This document shows positions 1 to 5,093 of a stretch of DNA of 5,093 bases, piece after piece. The translations under genes were made by a program, and so were the position numbers. Source of the DNA: Clostridiales bacterium (GTDB lineage Bacteria > Bacillota > Clostridia > Christensenellales > Christensenellaceae). The notes under the pieces were generated by a model. That model was not told the origin of the DNA, searched no databases, and saw nothing but the letters and a program-made list of their open reading frames with translations. The stretch spans positions 4,529 to 9,621 of the forward strand of contig DOMW01000245.1 in the NCBI GenBank assembly GCA_003510345.1. The letters run 5' to 3'. Position 1 is the first letter of the stretch. Every line of letters starts with the position of its first letter.

Positions 1-2
1 GC

Positions 3-389
3 GCATACGGCGAAGAAAAAGCGGCGGAGGAATGCAGCGTTGGCGTGCCCACGCTTCGGGATATAATCGGCGAGTTGCAAAAACCGGGCCGGGATATTCG
101 GGAAAACCTGCCAAAGCCTGCATTGCGGAGCGATGTACTGGATATCACCAGCCTTGCGCCGGGCATGGAATTTACAGGTACGGTGCGCAACGTGATCGAT
201 TTTGGCGCGTTTGTGGATATCGGCGTGCACCAGGACGGGCTGGTGCATATCAGCCGTATGGCCAACCGCTATGTAAAGCATCCGTCGGACGTCTGTAAAG
301 TGGGCGATGTGGTGCGCGTGTGGGTGCTTTCGGTGGATGCGGAGAAAAACAGGATATCGCTTAGTATGGTGGGGCCGGAGGCGGAATAG
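3..389 (+). CDS. tex: Tex family RNA-binding transcriptional accessory protein, C-terminal part (5' end outside window)
   Basis: The reading frame is open from the left edge, so only about the last 128 residues are present; a full Tex protein is usually over 700 residues. The frame reads through a GTG at 45 that is an internal valine, not a start. The segment around GVPTLRDIIGELQKPGRD matches the linker before the S1 domain in Tex proteins. An S1 RNA-binding domain follows at about 162-368, with the typical blocks GTVRNVIDFGAFVDIGVHQD, GLVHIS and ISLSM. Tex is a cytoplasmic nucleic-acid-binding protein linked in other bacteria to transcription and virulence-gene expression. The gene ends at TAG 387-389. 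The next gene on this strand starts 219 bp later behind its own promoter, so the two are probably not one operon. The family call is secure. Nothing can be said about the missing catalytic-like and HhH domains. Confidence 0.93.
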   Translation, partial: AYGEEKAAEECSVGVPTLRDIIGELQKPGRDIRENLPKPALRSDVLDITSLAPGMEFTGTVRNVIDFGAFVDIGVHQDGLVHISRMANRYVKHPSDVCKVGDVVRVWVLSVDAEKNRISLSMVGPEAE

Positions 390-540
390 AAAATGCGCCG
401 CAGGCCTCTTTGGGTAACCATTGATTAAAGCGGGTTCGTATCCCCGGTTTCTAACCGGGCATAGACAAACCTTGCCGAACTGCCGCCCGCAATAGCCCCA
501 AAAAGACGCGCACCCCGCATTGATCAGCGCTTTACCTTGT
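390..540. other. Intergenic region with potential secondary structure, no gene identified
   Basis: This stretch lies between tex and the kinase promoter. It contains a perfect 7-bp hairpin, CCCGGTT/AACCGGG with a 3-nt loop, at 443-459. No T-run follows it, so it is not a standard intrinsic terminator. A second 7-bp inverted repeat, TAAAGCG at 426-432 and CGCTTTA at 528-534, brackets the segment and could close a larger fold. GGTTT at 446-450 can alternatively pair with AAACC around 467-471, which would compete with the hairpin. A 31-codon open frame on the minus strand (520 to 425) has no well-placed ribosome binding site and is not called as a gene. No tRNA or recognised riboswitch was seen. 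Confidence 0.4.
443..459 (+). other. Perfect 7-bp hairpin downstream of tex
   Basis: CCCGGTT (443-449) and AACCGGG (453-459) are exact reverse complements separated by TCT. The hairpin lies 54 bp after the tex stop codon. It lacks a downstream T-tract, so an intrinsic terminator is not supported. It could be an mRNA 3'-end stabiliser, part of a larger RNA fold, or chance. Confidence 0.4.
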
Positions 541-568
541 TTGTGATTCATTAATTATATGGTATAAT
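541..568 (+). promoter_or_regulatory. Sigma-70/SigA-type promoter of the acetate-kinase-family gene
   Basis: A perfect -10 box TATAAT lies at 563-568. It is preceded by the TG of an extended -10 element (560-561, one base before the box). The best -35 candidate is TTGTGA at 541-546, with a 16-bp spacer. Surrounding bases are AT-rich against a GC-rich background. Transcription would begin near 575, giving a leader of about 34 nt before the ATG at 609. Confidence 0.75.
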
Positions 569-597
569 GCGCACTATACTAGATTTCTTACCTAAAA

Positions 598-602
598 AGG
601 AG
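598..602 (+). promoter_or_regulatory. Ribosome binding site deciding the kinase start
   Basis: AGGAG lies 6 nt before the ATG at 609. This places the start at 609 rather than at the in-frame ATG at 567, which overlaps the -10 box and would precede the expected transcription start. Confidence 0.85.
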
Positions 603-608
603 ATTTGT

Positions 609-1793
609 ATGAATATTTTAGTTTGCAACGCGGGCAGCACCTCATTGAAATTCAAGCTGTATGATATGCCTTCCGAGGCGGTGTTGGCGGAATGCCGCAT
701 CGAGCGCGTGGGCGACGGCAACGGCGGGTTGTTCAGCTATAAAAATGAACAAAAGGGAATTGCCGTAACAGAGGAGCAAAAAGTCATTCCCGATTATGAA
801 GCGGGCATCCGCGCTTTTCTCGCGCTGCTCACAAGCCGGGAACAGGGCGTTATCGGGGGACATTCGGATATTTATGCCGTCGGGTATAAAACCGTGCTGT
901 CCAAAGGGCATTACGGCGTGCATGTGATCGACGACGCTGTGCTCGCCGGTATGGAGGATTACCTTGTCGTAGCCCCCGCACACAATACTTTCTACTTGCA
1001 GGCAATTCGGACATTCCAAAAAATTATGCCTGCTACGCCTATGGTGGGTGTGTTTGAAACAGCCTACCACCAGACTATGCCAAAAGAAGCTTACCTCTAT
1101 TCCACACCGTATGAATGGTACGAAAAGTATGGCCTGCGCCGCTATGGCTACCACGGCGCGTCACATTCCTATGTGGCGGATTGCCTCACCAAGCGGTTGG
1201 GGTACGAGTATAAGGCTGTTTCCTGCCATCTTGGCGGGAGCGGTTCACTTACCGCCATTGAAAATGGGAAAAGCGTGGACACCAGCTTCGGGTTTTCGTT
1301 GCAGGTGGGGCTGCCCCAAATGAGCCGCGCGGGTGATATCGACCCTTATTTTATTTTTTACCTGATGAAAGAAGAAGGGTTTACGATCGACCAGGTGGAG
1401 CAAGACCTGCAAAAACGAAGCGGTATCCTCGGCATTTCCGGCGTGAGCAACGACCTGCGCGATGTGGAAAAAGCCGCCCCCCAAAACGAGCGCGCCCAGC
1501 TTGCCATCGATATTTACTGCCGCGAGATCGTGCGCTACATCGGCGGCTACGCGGCCATCATGGGCGGGCTTGACGCCATTGCCTTTACAGGGGGCATCGG
1601 CGAGAACAGCGCTACGGTGCGCGGGAAAGTACTGTCCCACTTCGGTTATCTGGGCCTTCGCTTGGCAGGGAGGGAGGCCTCGCGCGGCGAGGTCAGCACG
1701 CTTACGGCGGAGGATTCCCCGCTTAAAGTGTTTGTCATTCCCGCGAATGAAGAGCTTGGTATTGCACGGCAGGTGGCGGCGATGCGCCTTTGA
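609..1793 (+). CDS. ackA: Acetate kinase family protein (acetate/propionate-type carboxylate kinase), divergent
   Basis: The 394-residue product has normal acetate kinase length. Family motifs are clear: an N-terminal phosphate loop NAGSTSLKF (7-15), AYHQTMP (152-158), RRYGYHGASH (177-186), KSVDTSFGF (221-229), RAGDIDP (240-246), SGILGISGVSNDLRD (271-285), FTGGIGENS (326-334) and IPANEELGIAR (377-387). Acetate kinases reversibly convert acetyl phosphate plus ADP to acetate plus ATP in the cytoplasm, partnered with phosphotransacetylase. No pta is adjacent here. Compared with the well-studied Methanosarcina enzyme, the usual HRVVHGG block reads YKTVLSKG (Arg to Lys at 94). The catalytic Asp in FDTAFH is Glu (150). 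HLGNG reads HLGGS (Asn to Gly at 210). The matches to Arg241 (R240), His180 (H182) and the C-terminal NEE are kept. The family is certain, but acetate as the substrate is not; propionate, butyrate or another short acid is possible. The gene has its own promoter and a good AGGAG site and ends 9 bp from a convergent gene. Confidence 0.88.
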   Translation: MNILVCNAGSTSLKFKLYDMPSEAVLAECRIERVGDGNGGLFSYKNEQKGIAVTEEQKVIPDYEAGIRAFLALLTSREQGVIGGHSDIYAVGYKTVLSKGHYGVHVIDDAVLAGMEDYLVVAPAHNTFYLQAIRTFQKIMPATPMVGVFETAYHQTMPKEAYLYSTPYEWYEKYGLRRYGYHGASHSYVADCLTKRLGYEYKAVSCHLGGSGSLTAIENGKSVDTSFGFSLQVGLPQMSRAGDIDPYFIFYLMKEEGFTIDQVEQDLQKRSGILGISGVSNDLRDVEKAAPQNERAQLAIDIYCREIVRYIGGYAAIMGGLDAIAFTGGIGENSATVRGKVLSHFGYLGLRLAGREASRGEVSTLTAEDSPLKVFVIPANEELGIARQVAAMRL

Positions 1794-1800
1794 GCAATAC
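1759..1800. other. Inverted repeat spanning the convergent gene junction
   Basis: GTATTGC (1759-1765) and GCAATAC (1794-1800) form a 7-bp inverted repeat. It encloses a small GGCG-ATG-CGCC hairpin (1778-1788) followed by TTT. The structure covers the kinase stop codon and most of the 9-bp gap to the converging stop codon at 1803. It may contribute to transcript ending in both directions. There is no good T-tract on either strand, so a true bidirectional terminator is only a possibility. Confidence 0.3.
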
Positions 1801-1802
1801 GT

Positions 1803-2558
1803 TCATGGCTTTGCCGAAAATTCGGTCATGTTCTCCCAATACCGCTTTGGCATGTGCGACATGCGGCACTTTGGGTTGTACCGCCCTTCTATGGCGATCG
1901 TATCATAGAACAACGTCCATAGCTTCTGGAATTTCACTTCTTCTGCATCCGGGGCGGGCAACGTGAATTCTTCCACCTCCAGTATTTGCGCGTTGCCGCC
2001 CTCATAGATCAGTGCCATGCCATGCGTTTTGTCATGGATGAGCCAGCGCTCGTTTGGGTCCCTGTCCGCAAAATGCGGCGCGAGCAGCGGCAGCACATAA
2101 TTTTTTGGGGTGATCTCCGAAGCCATCATATCCCGGTGGATGGAAAAACGAATGAAACCGGACAGCAGATGTACTTCGTTGGAAAGGTGGCGCACTGCGT
2201 TGAACAACGCGTTCACAGCGTCGTCCGTCGGCATGCGCATGATCTTCGGGCCGATACGAAATGCTTTTTTCAGAAAAACAAGTATATGCTTTTCCTTATG
2301 CGGCAGGCATGTTAAAAAAGAACGCTGAACAAAAAGAAGCGCGTCCTTTCCGATCTTTTCGCATATTCCGGCCGCGACCCGCCGCGCTTTTTCGCCGTCC
2401 GTATCCACGGTCTTTTTCTCAAACAGTGAAAGCTGGTGTTCGCCCGGCCCGGCGATATCGTCCGGCGCCTCTTTCTTTTGAAAGCTTTCAAACACGCAGC
2501 ACAGCAGCCCTTCAAAGCTACCGTCGTAGCCGTAGGCTATATCTGACCTGTCAGGCAC
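1803..2558 (-). CDS. TIGR03915 / DUF4130 family putative DNA metabolism (repair) protein
   Basis: The 251-residue product matches, from memory, the TIGR03915/DUF4130 family. It has the N-terminal YDGSFEGLLCCVFE block (11-24), the central LSNEVHLLSGFIRFSIHRD region (125-143), the signature VLPLLAPHFADR (155-166), the following IHD (174-176), and the C-terminal LWTLFYDTIAIEGRYNPK and P-x-x-YW blocks (213-241). Related domains occur fused to UdgX-type uracil-DNA binding proteins, which suggests DNA repair; the biochemical role is unknown. QLSLF at 42-46 matches the bacterial beta-clamp binding consensus. The start is a GTG at 2558. A strong GGGGGAGG (2569-2576) lies 10 nt upstream inside the end of the radical SAM gene, and the start overlaps that gene by 22 bp, so the two are probably translationally coupled. 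No signal peptide or membrane segment is evident; the protein is likely cytoplasmic. The stop is TGA at 1803-1805. Confidence 0.9.
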   Translation of the reverse strand: MPDRSDIAYGYDGSFEGLLCCVFESFQKKEAPDDIAGPGEHQLSLFEKKTVDTDGEKARRVAAGICEKIGKDALLFVQRSFLTCLPHKEKHILVFLKKAFRIGPKIMRMPTDDAVNALFNAVRHLSNEVHLLSGFIRFSIHRDMMASEITPKNYVLPLLAPHFADRDPNERWLIHDKTHGMALIYEGGNAQILEVEEFTLPAPDAEEVKFQKLWTLFYDTIAIEGRYNPKCRMSHMPKRYWENMTEFSAKP

Positions 2559-3859
2559 TTTTGCACATCCTCCCCCAGCACAGCGGGCGGCTCAAAAAGC
2601 GAAAGCTGCTTTGTCCCGTCCGGCAAAAAGAAGCTGCTTCGATACATCTGGAATTCTTTTTTAGACATCAGCGCCCCCAGCACTTCCTCCTGCTTAAAAT
2701 GCACGCCTTCTTTCACCTTGCCGCGGCAAGTCAGGAAATATTTGGCGCGCTTGAGCACCACGCCCAGCTTTTTCAGCGCGTCAAAATCCAGCGAGACCGT
2801 GCGCCTGGCACGAACAATGCGTTTGGCACTGGTCACGCCGATTCCGGGCACGCGCAGCAGTTCCTCGTAGGAAGCCCTGTTGACCTCGAGCGGGAATAGC
2901 TCCATGTGGTACAAAGCCCAATTGCATTTCGGGTCTATAAACGGATTGAACGAAGGGTTCTTTTCATCCAGTATTTCGCTTGCCGTGAATTGATAAAAAC
3001 GCAGCAGCCAGTCGGCCTGGTAAAGCCGGTGCTCGCGCAAAAGCTGCGGTTTTGCGTTTAGCGCGGGCAGCAGGGAGTGCTCTACCACCGGCATGTAGGC
3101 GGAAAAGAACACACGCTTCAGCGCGTATTTTTTATACAGCCCTTCGGTGAGGTTCAATATTTGCAAGTCCGTCTCGGGCGTCGCGCCGATGATCATCTGT
3201 GTGCTTTGCCCGGCGGGCAGGAACTTTGGCGCGCGGCGGTAGAGCGCCAGTTCGTTTTTATTCTCCCGCTTGCGGTCGCGGATAAACCGCATGGGCTGCA
3301 GCACCGCCTGCTTTGTTTTATCCGGCGCGAGCAGCCGCAAGCTACCGCTCGAGGGCATTTCGATGTTCACGCTCATGCGGTCGGCAAGCAGCCCCAGCTC
3401 GTTCAAAAGCTCTTCCGAAGCGCCGGGTATGCCCTTGGCGTGGATATACCCGGAAAACCGGTATTCACGCCGCAATATGCGTAGCGTTTCTATCATAAGC
3501 TCCGTCGTATGATCCGCGTTTTTCAGCACGCCTGAACTCACAAAAAGCCCTTCGATATAATTCCGCTTGTAGAAATGAATTGTCAGTTCAGCGAGTTCGC
3601 GCGGCGTGAACGTGGTGCGCGGCGTGTCGTTACTGCGCCTGTTTACGCAGTATTTGCAGTCGTACACGCAAGAGTTTGTCATCAGCACCTTTAAGAGCGA
3701 AACGCATCTGCCGTCCGCCGCGAAGCTGTGGCAAATGCCGCAGCCGACCGTGCTCCCCAGGCCGCCGTGCATGGCGGTGCGGTCTACCCCACTCGATGTG
3801 CACGCCACATCGTATTTCGCGGAATCCGCCAATATCTCAAGTTTTTTAAAAATATCCAT
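2537..3859 (-). CDS. Putative DNA modification/repair radical SAM protein (TIGR03916 type) with helix-hairpin-helix
   Basis: The product is 440 residues if started at ATG 3859. The radical SAM motif CVYDCKYC (C64-x3-C68-x2-C71) ligates the 4Fe-4S cluster that cleaves S-adenosylmethionine. Further cysteines precede it at 20, 40, 43 and 52. The radical SAM core continues with GLFVSSG (about 104-110), GYIHAKGIPGA and MSVNIEMPS. A helix-hairpin-helix DNA-binding motif, LLRVPGIGVTSAKRIV, lies near 334-349. QLSLF near the C-terminus (418-422) matches the beta-clamp binding consensus. Families of this kind are paired with DUF4130 proteins and are annotated as putative DNA repair or modification enzymes; the substrate is unknown. 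The ATG at 3859 is preferred because GAGG (3868-3871) is 8 nt before it. The alternative ATG at 3865 is only 2 nt from GAGG and would add two residues. The gene follows argH by 70-odd bp and overlaps the next gene by 22 bp. Confidence 0.92.
   Translation of the reverse strand: MDIFKKLEILADSAKYDVACTSSGVDRTAMHGGLGSTVGCGICHSFAADGRCVSLLKVLMTNSCVYDCKYCVNRRSNDTPRTTFTPRELAELTIHFYKRNYIEGLFVSSGVLKNADHTTELMIETLRILRREYRFSGYIHAKGIPGASEELLNELGLLADRMSVNIEMPSSGSLRLLAPDKTKQAVLQPMRFIRDRKRENKNELALYRRAPKFLPAGQSTQMIIGATPETDLQILNLTEGLYKKYALKRVFFSAYMPVVEHSLLPALNAKPQLLREHRLYQADWLLRFYQFTASEILDEKNPSFNPFIDPKCNWALYHMELFPLEVNRASYEELLRVPGIGVTSAKRIVRARRTVSLDFDALKKLGVVLKRAKYFLTCRGKVKEGVHFKQEEVLGALMSKKEFQMYRSSFFLPDGTKQLSLFEPPAVLGEDVQKCLTGQI
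2569..2576 (-). promoter_or_regulatory. Ribosome binding site for the DUF4130 gene, inside the radical SAM gene
   Basis: The minus strand reads GGGGGAGG here, 10 nt before the GTG at 2558. It supports that GTG as the start and implies that ribosomes ending the radical SAM gene at 2537 have already passed the new start site, as expected for coupled translation. Confidence 0.7.
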
Positions 3860-3867
3860 GTTCATTG

Positions 3868-3871
3868 CCTC
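3868..3871 (-). promoter_or_regulatory. Ribosome binding site favouring the second ATG of the radical SAM gene
   Basis: The minus strand reads GAGG here. The spacing is 8 nt to the ATG at 3859 but only 2 nt to the ATG at 3865. The shorter protein is therefore more likely. Confidence 0.55.
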
Positions 3872-3892
3872 GGAAAGTATACTATTCTTTCC
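3872..3892 (-). promoter_or_regulatory. 21-bp near-palindrome, candidate operator of the radical SAM/DUF4130 pair
   Basis: Arms GGAAAG and CTTTCC flank a nearly symmetric core; 9 of 10 base pairs match around a central base, with one A:A mismatch. It lies just upstream of the ribosome binding site. A possible -10 box TATACT is at 3895-3900 on the minus strand, although no good -35 is visible. The predicted transcription start would fall within the palindrome, a usual repressor position. It does not resemble the Gram-positive LexA box (GAAC-N4-GTTC). An RNA hairpin in the leader is an alternative. Confidence 0.45.
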
Positions 3893-3907
3893 TCAGTATA
3901 GCACGGG

Positions 3908-3931
3908 GGCGTACCATTTTCGGTATACGCC
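3908..3931 (-). other. Hairpin just downstream of argH
   Basis: On the minus strand, GGCG-TA-TACC pairs with GGTACGCC: 8 bp with a 2-nt bulge and a 6-nt loop (GAAAAT). It begins 4 nt after the argH stop codon. No T-tract follows, so it is a weak terminator at best. It could be a 3' stabilising or attenuating element that separates argH expression from the two downstream genes. Confidence 0.4.
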
Positions 3932-3935
3932 GGCG

Positions 3936-5093
3936 TTACAGTTCACCCATCAGCCGCTTTGCCGCGCGTATATGCTGCCGCACCATTTCGGGCGAGGGGC
4001 CGCCCGGAATATTTCGCGCGTCCACACATGTTTTCAGACTAACCGCGGTAAAGAAGTCTTCTTCCGCATCCGGTGCGAATTCTTTTAACTCCGCAATGGT
4101 CAGGTCGCCGATCGCCTTGCCCGTTTGCTCACAGTGCAGCACCAGCTTGCCTATAACCTCATGCGCGTCGCGGAAGGGCAGGCCCTTTTTTACCAAATAA
4201 TCCGCCGCGTCCGTCGCGTTTGTAAAGCCCAGCCCCGCGCTTTTTTGCAGCCGCTCTTTGTCCCACACCGCCGTTTTGAGCATACCTTCCATAACGCGCA
4301 GGCAGGCGTTCAGCGTATCCGCCGCGTCAAACGTACATTCCTTGTCTTCCTGCATGTCCTTGTTATAGGCAAGCGGCAACCCTTTCATTACGGTCAAAAG
4401 CGCCGTAAGGCCGCCGTATACGCGGCCCGTCTTGCCCCGGATTAACTCAGCCATATCGGGGTTCTTCTTTTGCGGCATAATGGAAGACCCGGTGGAATAC
4501 GCGTCGCTCAGCTTCAGCACGCCAAATTCATTGGTGGAAAACAAAACGATTTCCTCGCACAGACGCGATAAGTGCATCATGCAGATAGACGCCGCGGCAA
4601 GGTATTCCAGCGCGAAATCGCGGTCGGAAACCGCGTCCAGGCTGTTGCGCGATATCTCGGAGAACCCCAGCTCGCCGCGTACAAACTCCCGGTCGAGCGG
4701 GTAGGTCGTGGCGCACAGCGCGCCCGAGCCGAGCGACAGCACATCCATACGTTTTTTACAATCCTTGAAACGCGCCGCGTCGCGGTAAAACATCTCAAAA
4801 TACGCCATCATATAGTGCGCCAGCGTGGTGGGCTGCGCTTTTTGCAGGTGCGTATACGCGCTCATCACCGTTTCGGTGTTTTCCTCGGCAATGTCCGTGA
4901 AAACGCTGCAAAGCGCCGTGATATTCCCCAGCGTCTCGTCCGCGGCCTTTTTCATGTACAGGCGGAAATCCGTCGCTACCTGGTCGTTACGGCTGCGGCC
5001 GGTGTGCAGCCGCTTGCCCGCGCCGCCGATGCGCTCTGTCAGCAGGCGTTCTATATTCATGTGGATATCTTCGTCGCGCACGGAAAATTCCAC
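3936..5093 (-). CDS. argH: Argininosuccinate lyase (5' end outside window)
   Basis: This enzyme splits argininosuccinate into arginine and fumarate, the last step of arginine synthesis, as a cytoplasmic homotetramer. About 385 residues are present and roughly 75 at the N-terminus lie beyond the right edge, judging from the usual length near 460. The codon at the edge is GTG and is internal, not a start. Visible motifs are DEDIHMNIE (7-15 of the visible part), the substrate-binding LHTGRSRNDQ (29-38), YTHLQKAQP with the catalytic Thr-His (80-88), NSLDAVSDRDFA (150-161), and the fumarase/aspartase-superfamily loop GSSIMPQKKNPD with the catalytic serine (202-213). Small departures from the common consensus are SAYTHLQ for PGYTHLQ and SLGSGALCATTYP for PLGSGALAGTTYP. 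Catalytic residues are intact. It ends at TAA 3936-3938. argG is often the upstream neighbour, but that region is not visible. Confidence 0.97.
   Translation of the reverse strand: MEFSVRDEDIHMNIERLLTERIGGAGKRLHTGRSRNDQVATDFRLYMKKAADETLGNITALCSVFTDIAEENTETVMSAYTHLQKAQPTTLAHYMMAYFEMFYRDAARFKDCKKRMDVLSLGSGALCATTYPLDREFVRGELGFSEISRNSLDAVSDRDFALEYLAAASICMMHLSRLCEEIVLFSTNEFGVLKLSDAYSTGSSIMPQKKNPDMAELIRGKTGRVYGGLTALLTVMKGLPLAYNKDMQEDKECTFDAADTLNACLRVMEGMLKTAVWDKERLQKSAGLGFTNATDAADYLVKKGLPFRDAHEVIGKLVLHCEQTGKAIGDLTIAELKEFAPDAEEDFFTAVSLKTCVDARNIPGGPSPEMVRQHIRAAKRLMGEL

Noticed and set aside
387..459. tRNA-like pattern: a GGGTTCGTATCCC stretch resembling a T-arm, with TAGAAA at 387-392 pairing to TTTCTA at 448-453.
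   Set aside because: The stem does not pair fully in the tRNA register, the conserved A of the T-loop is replaced, no D-arm or anticodon arm can be drawn, the span is too short, and the supposed 5' end is the tex stop codon.
443..459. The CCCGGTT/AACCGGG hairpin as an intrinsic terminator of tex.
   Set aside because: There is no T-run after the stem on the plus strand, and none in a suitable place on the minus strand.
567..608. Upstream in-frame ATG extending the kinase by 14 residues.
   Set aside because: It overlaps the TATAAT box and would lie upstream of the expected transcription start. The ATG at 609 has a perfectly placed AGGAG and begins with the family-typical MNILVCNAGS.
642..1154. 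Minus-strand open frame of 170 codons inside the kinase gene.
   Set aside because: It lies wholly antisense to a conserved kinase coding sequence, and its protein has no recognisable motifs.
2551..2568. Tiny minus-strand frame ATG...TGA of five codons directly after GGAGG, before the DUF4130 start.
   Set aside because: The ATG abuts the ribosome binding site with no spacer, so initiation there is unlikely. The GTG at 2558 is at a workable distance.
2261..2899. Long open frame on the plus strand, 212 codons.
   Set aside because: It is antisense to two well-supported genes, has no family-like motifs, is rich in residues expected from reading GC-rich genes backwards, and has no promoter or ribosome binding site of note.

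Overview
The window looks like a chromosomal segment from a member of the Clostridia (Firmicutes). This is an inference from the gene families, the strong AGGAG-type ribosome binding sites, the extended -10 promoter, and a moderately GC-rich base composition (above half by eye). No mobile element, CRISPR array, rRNA or tRNA gene was found.

Layout. The left third reads rightward. Positions 3-389 hold the C-terminal end of Tex, an S1-domain transcription accessory protein. A non-coding stretch of about 220 bp follows, with some potential for RNA structure. It ends in a convincing promoter and ribosome binding site for an acetate-kinase-family gene (609-1793). The right two thirds read leftward. 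In transcription order they hold argH (5' end outside the window, stop at 3936), a 70-bp gap with two inverted repeats, a radical SAM protein with a helix-hairpin-helix (2537-3859), and a DUF4130/TIGR03915-type protein (1803-2558). The last two genes overlap by 22 bp. The two blocks converge with only 9 bp between the stop codons of the kinase and the DUF4130 gene.

How the genes work together. tex, the kinase and argH are housekeeping or central-metabolism genes with no evident link to one another. The biologically interesting unit is the overlapping pair at 1803-3859. These families (TIGR03916 and TIGR03915 as I recall them) are known to travel together and are described only as putative DNA modification or repair proteins. 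Both proteins here carry the pentapeptide QLSLF, which matches the consensus bacterial beta-sliding-clamp binding motif. One copy is near the C-terminus of the radical SAM protein and the other is in the N-terminal part of the DUF4130 protein. With the HhH DNA-binding motif, this suggests a clamp-tethered, radical-SAM-dependent DNA repair or modification module. A near-palindrome of 21 bp just upstream of the pair may be its operator.

The kinase is also noteworthy. It keeps the acetate kinase fold motifs but differs at several positions that are catalytic in characterised acetate kinases. It may therefore be a paralog with altered substrate or activity.
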